In this document: in pieces, positions 8,092-14,662 of the stretch
Position numbering within the stretch: the stretch's first letter is position 1
How the letters are laid out: the number at the start of each line of letters is the position of its first letter
NCBI GenBank assembly: GCA_944328495.1
Contig: CALVHR010000003.1
Location: 1 to 64,000 of the forward strand
Direction: 5' to 3'
Source of the DNA: an uncultured Clostridia bacterium
Lineage (GTDB): Bacteria; Bacillota; Clostridia; Christensenellales; Borkfalkiaceae
Length of the DNA: 64,000 nt
The notes under the pieces: model-generated
What the model saw: only the letters and a program-made list of their open reading frames with translations
Told to the model about the DNA's origin: nothing
Database searches by the model: none
Position numbers and translations under genes: made by a program

Positions 8092-8787
8092 TCAGTGTAT
8101 CCGCATACTGGGGAATCGTTTTTTCATGAACGTATCGGGGAAAACGGTATCGATCCAATTTCCGAACGCAGTCAAGGCGTCAATGCCGTCCGCACGGCAG
8201 ACGTAACGGACGAGGGCAGAAACGGTAAAAAAGAAGTCAATGGCTACGAGCGCAATGCAAATCATTCCCGCGATGCGGAAGGCTCGGCGCGGAAGAGCGC
8301 AAAAACCTTTGTTGAGCGGCTGATACAATAAGAACACGACGGCGACGCACAAAATGCCCCAGATGATCATGATCGGAACGGTTGTGCGCCCGTTGATGTC
8401 CATAAACCATTTTTCGTAGTTCCAGGAACGGGTGCCGAGGATAGTCTCTTCGCAATAGCTGAGGAAATATTCGACTGCGCCGCCCGCGAAAGCGCCGAGA
8501 ACAAACACTTGCAAGGGGGAGCGTATCTTTCGCAGGAAGAGCACGATGACGAGTGCGCCGCAGCCGTATACGGGATTGAAGGGAGTAAAAACACTTCCGC
8601 TGCATTCCACATAGCGATGCAGGAGAATGAGATTAAAGATCACTTCCCACAGGGTTCCGAGTGTGCCGCCCAAAATATAAATAACGATCGCTTTTTCCGC
8701 CGTAAGCCGATCTTCATGCGGGCAAAGGTAATGTTTAAAGGGCGGTTTTTTTATACAATTTCCGAACAGCGCGTTTTTTGAATTCAA
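8092..8787 (-). CDS. Putative ABC-transporter type IV membrane protein (PF06541-like)
   Basis: The product has about five hydrophobic helices and the features of the CmpB/DUF1113 'putative ABC transporter permease' family: TLWEVIFNLILL near the start, the NPVYGCGAL segment, FLSYCEETILGTRSWNY and NGRTTVPIMIIWGI. No ATPase partner is nearby and transport has not been shown for the family to my knowledge. The frame is open to an ATG at 8841, but that would sit 58 bases inside the upstream gene. I favour a TTG at 8787, whose bases overlap the upstream TGA (TTGA), a coupling arrangement also used at 17962. This start is uncertain. Last gene of the tetR-glycosyltransferase operon. Confidence 0.7.
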   Translation of the reverse strand: MNSKNALFGNCIKKPPFKHYLCPHEDRLTAEKAIVIYILGGTLGTLWEVIFNLILLHRYVECSGSVFTPFNPVYGCGALVIVLFLRKIRSPLQVFVLGAFAGGAVEYFLSYCEETILGTRSWNYEKWFMDINGRTTVPIMIIWGILCVAVVFLLYQPLNKGFCALPRRAFRIAGMICIALVAIDFFFTVSALVRYVCRADGIDALTAFGNWIDTVFPDTFMKKRFPSMRIH

Positions 8788-9914
8788 GGATGTCTGCCTT
8801 CGATCGCGTCGCGGAACATTTCGATCATTTTGTCGATGCACAGATCGATGCGGAATCTTTCCGCGTAGCGGATGTATTCGGCGCGCTGTTTATTGCGGAT
8901 TTCGGGATGATCGATCAAAAAATCGATCTTGCGTGCGAGGTCGGCGGGGCAGCCTGCCCGATACAGATTGGACGGATGCCTGGCGAAAAAGCGCGCCGCG
9001 GATTTTTTGCTGTTGGCGATGACGGGTACGAGCCCGCAAGTGATCGCTTCGACGCAGGCAATGGATTCGATCTCGGCATAGGCAGGGTGCGCATACAAAT
9101 CGCAGTAATGGATGATATTGACCAATTCTTCCTTCGGATGAAAGGCTATGACGGGAGGGTTTGGCAATTTTTTGCCGAGTTTTTCCAATTTGGATTTTAA
9201 AGGCCCATCGCCCGCGATAAAGAGCTGTATTTTTTCGGCGTAACGCGACTTTGCGATGGCCTTGATCAATTCGGCTTGCGATTTTTCCTTGACGAGCCGT
9301 CCTGTTGAAAGGATGCAGAATTTATCGGCATATTGTTCGGGCTTTTCGGCGGTTCCGGGAACGAAAGCGGGGTCGACGCCGTTGGAGATCACGCGCAAAT
9401 CTTGGGTATATCCGTGCCTGCGCAGCTCGTTTGCGATAAATTCGGTGGGGCAGTGGATATATTCGGCGTACCGATAAAAGCCTTTGAGAAAATTTTTATA
9501 GATATAATTGTTGACGGGGCGGCTTTTTTGCAGAAAAAAATGGCTGCTGACGTTTTCGGGCTGAACATGAAAAGCGGTCGTAACAGGTTTTTTCATCTCG
9601 TTGCAAATGCGGATCGCCGCTCGGCCGAGTGAAAACGGCATGAGAATGTGCACGACATCGCTGCGGGAAATTACGTCGCGAAGCAGCTTTTCGTTTGGTT
9701 TTGCGAGCACGACGCCGTTTTTACGGACATAATTGTTGAATACTTTAAAATCAATGCAATCGACAGGGTAATAGCCCTCTTCATTGCATATACCGGGCGA
9801 CACGACGAGCACTTCATGCCCGCGCTGTTTCAGATATTTTATCAGCCTTTTGACTGTGATCGATGTGCCGTTATTTTCTTCGCCGAGCACATCGGCAATG
9901 ATCGCTACACGCAT
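8784..9914 (-). CDS. Glycosyltransferase family 4 protein
   Basis: This 376-residue GT-B fold enzyme uses an activated sugar donor to glycosylate a lipid or surface polymer. The N-terminal acceptor domain opens with MRVAIIADVLGEENNGTS, and the donor half holds ISNGVDPAF, STGRLVKEK and the Glu-rich donor site YAEIESIACVEAITCG. Relatives in Firmicutes include diacylglycerol glucosyl/galactosyltransferases, so membrane glycolipid synthesis is a reasonable guess. The start at 9914 is chosen because AAGGA lies 7 bases before it; the ATG at 9920 is too close to that site. The regulator lies 27 bases upstream and the membrane protein overlaps downstream. Confidence 0.85.
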   Translation of the reverse strand: MRVAIIADVLGEENNGTSITVKRLIKYLKQRGHEVLVVSPGICNEEGYYPVDCIDFKVFNNYVRKNGVVLAKPNEKLLRDVISRSDVVHILMPFSLGRAAIRICNEMKKPVTTAFHVQPENVSSHFFLQKSRPVNNYIYKNFLKGFYRYAEYIHCPTEFIANELRRHGYTQDLRVISNGVDPAFVPGTAEKPEQYADKFCILSTGRLVKEKSQAELIKAIAKSRYAEKIQLFIAGDGPLKSKLEKLGKKLPNPPVIAFHPKEELVNIIHYCDLYAHPAYAEIESIACVEAITCGLVPVIANSKKSAARFFARHPSNLYRAGCPADLARKIDFLIDHPEIRNKQRAEYIRYAERFRIDLCIDKMIEMFRDAIEGRHP

Positions 9915-9941
9915 AGACATTTCCTTTTTGTTTCGTCTTTT

Positions 9942-10526
9942 TCAGGATTTATAACGGGGATCGGCAAGGATAGATTGCCCCGCCTGTACGATAGGCGCAC
10001 ATTTTTGCAGCAAAGTTTCGAGAGGGATCCTGTGATCGGTTTTAAGCCATTCCGTGTACACGTCCAAAACCCCGGCGGTCAGGAAACGGATCACAAATAA
10101 CAGTTCGGGGTTGGTATCAGGATCGGAATCGGTAAACGTTTTAAATATTTTTTGCGCAAAGGTATCTTTCAGCTGGTCAAGGAACAAATCTGCGTTGACA
10201 GAAGTGCGCACAAATTCCTGAAAATACTCGTAAGAATTGAGTATGTCGGTGCAGCCGGTCAAAAAGGGCAAAGGATTGCTCGGTTGATCGAATTGTACAT
10301 GCAATTCCTGTGTCGCGAATACGCGCTCGATTATTTCCTCCCGAAGGGCGGCCAATACTTCGTTCACGCTGGAAAAATGCAAATAAAAGGTCGTACGGTT
10401 GATGTCCGCTTCCGCGCACAGGTCTACGATCTTGATTTCGCCGATCGGCCGCGAACACATTTGTTTTAAGACTGTCCTCTGTATTGCGGAAACAGTTTTT
10501 CGGCTTCGCTTGTCCTGTTTGTTCAT
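9942..10526 (-). CDS. TetR/AcrR-type transcriptional regulator
   Basis: The 194-residue protein has an N-terminal helix-turn-helix of the TetR type: IGEIKIVDLCAEADINRTTFYLHFSSVNEV covers about residues 29-58, with the usual FYxHF at the recognition helix end. The C-terminal ligand domain is helical and ends ILADPRYKS. The start at 10526 follows AAAGGGAGAGA; upstream codons in frame are not needed. It is first in an operon with a glycosyltransferase and a membrane protein, behind a consensus promoter flanked by an 11-bp inverted repeat. Autorepression of a cell-envelope operon is the likely role; the ligand is unknown. Confidence 0.85.
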   Translation of the reverse strand: MNKQDKRSRKTVSAIQRTVLKQMCSRPIGEIKIVDLCAEADINRTTFYLHFSSVNEVLAALREEIIERVFATQELHVQFDQPSNPLPFLTGCTDILNSYEYFQEFVRTSVNADLFLDQLKDTFAQKIFKTFTDSDPDTNPELLFVIRFLTAGVLDVYTEWLKTDHRIPLETLLQKCAPIVQAGQSILADPRYKS

Positions 10527-10538
10527 ATTCTCTCCCTT

Positions 10539-10589
10539 TTGCCGCATTGCGGTTGATACCATTATAGCCGCTCAATGCGGCAATGTCAA
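10539..10589 (-). promoter_or_regulatory. tetR operon promoter with operator
   Basis: On the minus strand TTGACA (10584-10589) and TATAAT (10561-10566) are 17 bp apart. An 11-bp perfect inverted repeat, TTGCCGCATTG at 10539-10549 and CAATGCGGCAA at 10573-10583, brackets the -10 and transcription start. The arms lie 34 bp apart start to start, about three helical turns. Confidence 0.8.
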
Positions 10590-10670
10590 CGAAAAAAGCA
10601 ATGCTTCGCAACATATGTCGATAATCGATACTGGTTTGCAAAGGCAAAAGGACAGGCAATGCAATGAAAA

Positions 10671-11348
10671 TTATTTTGTTTCTTCGCCGTGCAGCCTTAC
10701 GATCGAACGTTCCAGTGCTTTTTCCGCACCGTTCCAAGGCTTGTCCTGATTGCGGTAATCGTGTTTTGCGGCAAACCATTGCAGGTCATTCAGCAGGATT
10801 TCCGTTTGTTCTTTTTGCAGCTTGGTAAGAGTGTAGAGGTAATCTTTTTTCTTCGAGTATGCAAAGGAGGCATATTTAAGCAGTGCGCCGAAATGCGGAA
10901 GGCAGAAGCCTTTTGTTCCCAAAAGAACTTCTTTGAACCGAGGTTCGGCGCAATATGTTTCCGCGACTGTTTTATAATAGCGGATCATGTTTACTTCGAC
11001 GGCGTCGCAGATCACGCAGGTTTCATCGCAGTGCAGGAAGGTATCCGCCATTTTTTGCGCTATTTTCAAATCGGCGGTGATCTCCATTTTTGCTTTGAGA
11101 GCGGTCAGACGGGTGGTGTGTTGCAAAGCGAGCGAGAGTTTGTTTTGGCGCGCATACATCATTTGCGTATGATGCGCACAGAATCCGCGTTCGTTGACCA
11201 GACGGCGCTGAAAATCTTCCATTACCGATTCGTTCAGGTACTGTTCCGCCAGTCGCTTTTCGAGAATGCCGCGGATACGGCAAAGAGGGCATTCGCAGGC
11301 TTTTTCGAATTCCTGATAAATTAGCATGTTTCCGATGTGATAATTCAT
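10671..11348 (-). CDS. DUF6062-like cysteine-rich protein
   Basis: The 225-residue protein has paired Cys/His motifs: CECPLC at about residues 18-23, RGFCAHH at about 54-60, CVIC at about 113-116 and KGFCLPHFG at about 147-155. The duplicated CxxC plus GFCxxH layout suggests two equivalent halves that may bind metal. I recognise this as the DUF6062 type found in Firmicutes; its function is not known. Charged helices make up the rest and no signal peptide is present. It is a single-gene unit with a promoter whose -10 lies inside an inverted repeat, divergent from the lipid kinase. Confidence 0.7.
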   Translation of the reverse strand: MNYHIGNMLIYQEFEKACECPLCRIRGILEKRLAEQYLNESVMEDFQRRLVNERGFCAHHTQMMYARQNKLSLALQHTTRLTALKAKMEITADLKIAQKMADTFLHCDETCVICDAVEVNMIRYYKTVAETYCAEPRFKEVLLGTKGFCLPHFGALLKYASFAYSKKKDYLYTLTKLQKEQTEILLNDLQWFAAKHDYRNQDKPWNGAEKALERSIVRLHGEETK

Positions 11349-11385
11349 GTTAGGCCGCCTTTTCGATTGTATTTTTGCTGGTTTG

Positions 11386-11408
11386 CCTATTCATTATAAA
11401 CGAATAGG
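11386..11408 (-). promoter_or_regulatory. -10 region inside an inverted repeat
   Basis: CCTATTC (11386-11392) and GAATAGG (11402-11408) form a perfect 7-bp inverted repeat around a minus-strand TATAAT (11393-11398). The -35 is weak. It lies about 40 bases upstream of the DUF6062-like gene and could be an operator. Confidence 0.5.
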
Positions 11409-11481
11409 AACGGAAAAGAAAGCGTTTCGCGAAAATTTGCTTCAAATTCTCAAAAAACAATTGGCTATTTTAAAAGAACGG

Positions 11482-11510
11482 TTGCGAAAATATACGGTTT
11501 CGGATATAAT
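11482..11510 (+). promoter_or_regulatory. Promoter of the lipid kinase gene
   Basis: TTGCGA (11482-11487) and TATAAT (11505-11510) are 17 bp apart, 32 bases before the start codon. Confidence 0.65.
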
Positions 11511-11542
11511 AATAGCGAAAATTGTAAGGGAAACATGTAAGA

Positions 11543-12454
11543 ATGAGGTGTCTGTTTGTCTACAATCCGGTGAGCGGAAGGGGGAAAATTGCGAAAAAAC
11601 TGGACCGAATTGTCCGAGCTCTCAAAGAAAAATACGAAATAGTGGACGTGTGTCCTACAAAAGCTTCCGGCGATATGGCCCGCTTTGTTAAGGAAGGCGC
11701 GGAAAAATACGACGCGATCATCGTTTCGGGGGGAGACGGTTCGTTCAACGAGGCGTTGCAGGGTGTCGCTTGTTCGGTACGCAAGCCCGAACTCGGATAT
11801 ATTCCCTGCGGTACGGTCAACGATGTCGCGCATTCTTTGAAAATTCCTCGCAGGCTCAAAGGAGCGCTGAAAGTCATACGTACAGGCGACAACGTATTGC
11901 TCGATTGTATGAAGATCAACGACCGCTATGCGATGTATATCGTGGCGGCGGGTGCGTTTACCAGTGCAACGTATACCACGCCGCAGTCCAGAAAACAGCA
12001 GGTCGGCAGGATTGCATACGGTGTGGAAGGCTTGAAGAAGAACATGAAGTTCGATGTGTTTTCCGTCGATGTATCGGGCGGCGGCAGGCATGAACATACG
12101 GAAAGCGTATTTGTAATGCTCATGAACGGGAAATATGTGGCGGGCTTGCATCTGAACAAAGCCGGAAGCATGTCGGACGGGAAAATTGAAGTTGCGATCA
12201 TCCGCCAGCGGAAGAACCCGAAATTTTTTCATCGCGTTCGCGCTTTTTTTGCTTTGGCGCATCTGTTTTTGCTCGGCTATAAAGTGCGCGAAAAGCAGAT
12301 AATCCGCATGGAAGGTTCGCATTTTGAAATACAGGCGGATGACAGTGTCGTATGGAATTTCGATGGCGAAAAAGGATTGTCAGGCAATGTCGTGATCGAT
12401 GTGTTACATAAGAAAATAAACATGCTTGTGCCGAAAGGTAGCAAAAATCTTTAA
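11543..12454 (+). CDS. Diacylglycerol kinase family lipid kinase
   Basis: The 303-residue protein belongs to the soluble DagK/YegS-like kinases that phosphorylate diacylglycerol or related lipids with ATP to recycle them into phospholipid synthesis. It shows the N-terminal NPVSGRGK loop at residues 8-15, the nucleotide motif SGGDGSFNEAL at about 61-71, and GTVNDVA at about 92-98. The C-terminal half is the beta-sandwich with FDGEKG near residue 273, equivalent to the family's conserved DGE. Family length is about 290-310, so it is complete. It is transcribed alone from a clear promoter. Confidence 0.9.
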   Translation: MRCLFVYNPVSGRGKIAKKLDRIVRALKEKYEIVDVCPTKASGDMARFVKEGAEKYDAIIVSGGDGSFNEALQGVACSVRKPELGYIPCGTVNDVAHSLKIPRRLKGALKVIRTGDNVLLDCMKINDRYAMYIVAAGAFTSATYTTPQSRKQQVGRIAYGVEGLKKNMKFDVFSVDVSGGGRHEHTESVFVMLMNGKYVAGLHLNKAGSMSDGKIEVAIIRQRKNPKFFHRVRAFFALAHLFLLGYKVREKQIIRMEGSHFEIQADDSVVWNFDGEKGLSGNVVIDVLHKKINMLVPKGSKNL

Positions 12455-12489
12455 TGCGTATGCCGCAAAATAAAACCACGGAGCCGAAA

Positions 12490-12511
12490 GCAGACGAAAA
12501 AATTTGTCTGC
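12490..12511. terminator. Weak hairpin after the lipid kinase
   Basis: GCAGAC and GTCTGC flank an A/T-rich centre. There is no T-run after it, so terminator activity is doubtful. A second small hairpin, CCATAC/GTATGG, follows near 12535-12550. Confidence 0.3.
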
Positions 12512-12572
12512 GGAATGTATGTTTGCGCAATACCATACCTTCTAAGTATGGGCGGATATGCCGGATAAGTAT

Positions 12573-12601
12573 TTGACGTCGCCCGTTTTATAAGCTATAC
12601 T
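12573..12601 (+). promoter_or_regulatory. Promoter of the acetyltransferase-ECF pair
   Basis: TTGACG (12573-12578) and TATACT (12596-12601) are 17 bp apart, about 35 bases before the acetyltransferase start. Confidence 0.7.
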
Positions 12602-12635
12602 GTCGGGAGTATCGGATGTAAAACGGGAGGCAAAA

Positions 12636-13202
12636 ATGGATATTCAGACGTTTCGGGCAAAAACCGCGCGCGGCGAGCGCATTTGTGCGGGATCGGATGC
12701 CCATATTCTCATGCATTCCGCGGCCGAGGAAGCGCGCCGCATCACATGTGAGATCAACGGAAAATTTCATACAGCGGGGGAACTGTGCGATCTTTTCGCC
12801 CAATTGACGGGAAAGAAGCCCGGGGAGGGATTCGCATTGTTTCCGCCTCTGTATACCGACTTCGGAAAAAATATAACGGTCGGAAAGCGCGTTTTTATCA
12901 ATGCGGGTTGCTGTTTTCAGGATCAGGGAGGAATTGTGATCGGTGACGATTGTCTGATCGGACATCAGGTGGTGTTCGCTACACTGAATCATGTTGCCGA
13001 AGTTGCAAACCGCGCGGATATGATACCTGCGCCGATCCGTGTCGGGAACAGTGTCTGGATCGGTTCGCATGCGACGATACTCGCAGGTGTTACGCTCGGA
13101 GACGGCTGCATTGTTGCGGCCGGAGCGGTGGTCACGAAGGATGTCCCAGCAAAAGCGGTTGTCGGAGGGGTGCCTGCAAGGATTTTGAAATATATAGAAT
13201 AA
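12636..13202 (+). CDS. Sugar O-acetyltransferase (hexapeptide repeat)
   Basis: The 188-residue product is a left-handed beta-helix acetyltransferase related to LacA/Maa. Hexapeptide strands run through NITVGKRVFINAGC, GIVIGDDCLIGHQV, IRVGNSVWIGSHATIL and VTLGDGCIVAAGAVV. The catalytic-type His is in ATLNHV (about residue 116). The N-terminal 60 residues are helical and differ from the classic Maa head (no AGELYD motif), so this is a different subtype from the protein at 576. The ribosome site is GGGAGG. A membrane protein gene follows 20 bases on, probably in the same transcript. Confidence 0.85.
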   Translation: MDIQTFRAKTARGERICAGSDAHILMHSAAEEARRITCEINGKFHTAGELCDLFAQLTGKKPGEGFALFPPLYTDFGKNITVGKRVFINAGCCFQDQGGIVIGDDCLIGHQVVFATLNHVAEVANRADMIPAPIRVGNSVWIGSHATILAGVTLGDGCIVAAGAVVTKDVPAKAVVGGVPARILKYIE

Positions 13203-13222
13203 ATTCTTCGACGGAGAAAAAA

Positions 13223-13801
13223 ATGATCGAAAACGTATTGAATCAAAGAGGAACGCAGGTGCGTACACGCATCGCAATCAAAATTTTTATTGCTGCGGGA
13301 ATTATTGCGTTGGCTGTTTTGTTGCCGCAAATTGTACATGCGGCTTTCGGGGCTGAGGGCGGCGCGCGTTGGCTGCCCATGTATTTGCCGGTACTTTTAG
13401 GAGCCTGCCTTCTCGGTTGGCGGTGGGGGCTGGGGATCGGCATTTTTTCTCCCGTGATCAGTTTCATCATAACGTCTGCGGCGGGCAGCGCGATGCCGAT
13501 TGCGGCTCGTTTGCCGTATATGATGTTGGAATTAGGGGCTTTTGCTTTGGTTTCCGGTGCGTTTTCGGGGAAGATATTTGCAAATGCCTGGATGGCTTTC
13601 CCCGCCGTTTTGCTTGCGCAGGTGTGCGGCAGGGCTGTGTTTTTTGTATTTGCTGTTATTTTTCAAAACATCTTGCCGCTTGCCCCGATGCAGGTATGGT
13701 CACAGATACTTTCGGGATTGCCGGGTTTATTGTTACAGGCGGTGCTTGTTCCCGTTCTCGTGATTGTTCTGCGGGCTGTTTTGTTGCGGGAAAAGCAATA
13801 A
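13223..13801 (+). CDS. ECF transporter S component-like membrane protein
   Basis: The 192-residue hydrophobic protein has five to six predicted membrane helices (first at about residues 13-38, last at about 162-188). Small size, the MYLPVLLGACLLGWRWGLGIGIFSPVISF segment split over two helices, and the overall layout resemble substrate-binding S components of energy-coupling factor importers, which pair with a shared EcfA/EcfA'/EcfT module encoded elsewhere. The vitamin or cofactor carried cannot be read from the sequence, and no riboswitch precedes it. The start at 13223 follows GACGGAGA; a longer frame running through the acetyltransferase gene is a shadow. Confidence 0.65.
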   Translation: MIENVLNQRGTQVRTRIAIKIFIAAGIIALAVLLPQIVHAAFGAEGGARWLPMYLPVLLGACLLGWRWGLGIGIFSPVISFIITSAAGSAMPIAARLPYMMLELGAFALVSGAFSGKIFANAWMAFPAVLLAQVCGRAVFFVFAVIFQNILPLAPMQVWSQILSGLPGLLLQAVLVPVLVIVLRAVLLREKQ

Positions 13802-13834
13802 AGGAAGATCGGAGCACTTTTCAGTATAGCCGAA

Positions 13835-13857
13835 TACGGCGGGTATAACCCGCCGTA
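13835..13857. terminator. Hairpin after the ECF-like gene
   Basis: TACGGCGGG and CCCGCCGTA form a 9-bp stem with a 5-base loop. The T-rich tract begins only about 12 bases later, so termination here is likely but not certain. Confidence 0.5.
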
Positions 13858-13906
13858 CGGCAATAAAAAATTTTTGACGAAACAAACAGAAAGTTCGTAA
13901 AAACGG

Positions 13907-13934
13907 TTGATTTTTTTTTCAGATGTGGTATAAT
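13907..13934 (+). promoter_or_regulatory. tRNA-Thr promoter
   Basis: TTGATT (13907-13912) and TATAAT (13929-13934) are 16 bp apart, about 50 bases before the mature tRNA 5' end. Confidence 0.6.
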
Positions 13935-13984
13935 AAATAGGCTGATTTGCTTCACGGAGTCAGTGCAAACCGAACAGCAAATAT

Positions 13985-14060
13985 GCTACTGTGGCTCAGT
14001 TGGTAGAGCAGCTGATTCGTAATCAGCAGGTCGCCGGTTCAAGTCCGGCCAGTAGCTCCA
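13985..14060 (+). tRNA. tRNA-Thr (anticodon CGT)
   Basis: The 76-base sequence folds as a cloverleaf. The acceptor is GCTACTG paired with CAGTAGC, the D-loop contains AGTTGGTAGA, the anticodon stem-loop GCTGA-TTCGTAA-TCAGC has anticodon CGT reading ACG, and the T arm contains GTTCAAGTC. CCA is encoded at 14058-14060. A terminator follows at once, so it is a single-gene unit. Confidence 0.95.
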
Positions 14061-14094
14061 AAAAGAGAACACCTGCAAGGGGTGTTCTCTTTTT
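14061..14094 (+). terminator. tRNA-Thr terminator
   Basis: AAAGAGAACACC paired with GGTGTTCTCTTT and a T-run, directly after the CCA end. Confidence 0.9.
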
Positions 14095-14200
14095 GCTTTT
14101 ATGATCAGAATTTTGAATTTGTCAGAGCGAGGATTTAACAGACGGGACTTCCGAAAAAGGCGCAGGTTCGAGGCGGACACGTAGTTCGCATTTTTGGGGG

Positions 14201-14240
14201 TGACAATCGGTCGTCGGTTCAAATCCGACGACAGCGAAAC
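14201..14240 (+). pseudogene. tRNA-like 3' fragment
   Basis: The segment contains a canonical-looking T arm, GTCGG-TTCAAAT-CCGAC (14213-14229), followed by seven bases that could be an acceptor 3' strand and then A-ACA. No matching acceptor 5' strand, D arm or anticodon arm is found upstream, so it is not a functional tRNA. The pairing extends beyond the normal five T-stem pairs, so chance similarity is possible. If real, it is a relic such as an integration-site remainder. The surrounding 14095-14290 holds no supportable gene. Confidence 0.4.
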
Positions 14241-14298
14241 ACCGTTGCGCATCATTGTACATGCCTGAAATTGGAAAATAAAAAAGGTGACCGAGATA

Positions 14299-14327
14299 TT
14301 GACGAGAGTGCTCGATTGCGGTATAAT
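14299..14327 (+). promoter_or_regulatory. Promoter of a putative small RNA
   Basis: TTGACG (14299-14304) and TATAAT (14322-14327) are 17 bp apart. The only downstream element before the next promoter is the short structured unit ending at 14493. Confidence 0.7.
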
Positions 14328-14333
14328 CATAAC

Positions 14334-14500
14334 AATGATCCCAAAGTGCGGGGGCGATGTTGTCGGGAAGGCAATGGCGGGATCGTTTCGAAACATTTGA
14401 ATTTGTTAAAAATCGTTTAAAAGTAAAATTCAGCGGTAGTGAGGAAAATATGTCCGAAAAAGAAGTTTTGGGGCATATTTTCCTCATTTTTTTGTTTTGA
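14334..14500 (+). ncRNA. Putative small RNA or leader-peptide transcript
   Basis: From the predicted start site there is a 9-bp stem (AATGATCCC at 14334-14342 with GGGATCGTT at 14379-14387), an A/T-rich unpaired middle, then an intrinsic terminator: GAGGAAAATATG (14441-14452) paired with CATATTTTCCTC (14474-14485) and a T-run to 14493. A 16-codon frame, starting MSEKEVLGHIFL, runs 14450-14500 behind AGTGAGGA and is inside the terminator stem, so translation and termination would exclude each other. It resembles no riboswitch or known RNA I can name (not 6S, SRP RNA or tmRNA by visible motifs). It could be an sRNA, or a toxic or leader peptide unit. Confidence 0.5.
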
Positions 14501-14520
14501 AGGGGGGGGATATATGCGTT

Positions 14521-14540
14521 TGTTTAGATTTTTTTAAACA
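14521..14540 (+). promoter_or_regulatory. Candidate operator upstream of the GH130 operon
   Basis: TGTTTA-N8-TAAACA is a perfect 6-bp inverted repeat within a very A/T-rich stretch (14501-14600). GTTTAGAT recurs near 14573 and GTTTAAAT near 14584. It could be a site for the LacI protein at 18821. This is a guess from position and symmetry only. Confidence 0.35.
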
Positions 14541-14600
14541 TTTTATTATTTAATTTAATTAAGTTTAGATGAAAGGGCATTTTGTTTAAATCATTGGGTA

Positions 14601-14629
14601 TTTACAAAAGGGGGGATACCCTTTATAAT
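14601..14629 (+). promoter_or_regulatory. Promoter of the GH130-ABC-surface protein operon
   Basis: TTTACA (14601-14606) and TATAAT (14624-14629) are 17 bp apart. GGGTAT (14596-14601) and ATACCC (14616-14621) form an inverted repeat over the spacer and could be an operator half-site pair. The GH130 start is 34 bases downstream. Confidence 0.65.
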
Positions 14630-14662
14630 TTTGAATGCAAATAAAATTTTGAGGTATGAAAA

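Noticed and set aside
13986..14396. 136-codon minus-strand frame containing an LNRRPADYESAALPTEPQ-like end
   Set aside because: That peptide is the familiar false translation of the antisense of a tRNA gene.
14122..14487. 121-codon minus-strand frame
   Set aside because: It overlaps the tRNA-like fragment and the small-RNA unit and has no ribosome site or family likeness.
14334..14500. Assignment of the small transcript to 6S RNA or SRP RNA
   Set aside because: There is no long terminal pairing of the 6S kind and no GGAAGGAAGCAG-type SRP apical motif.
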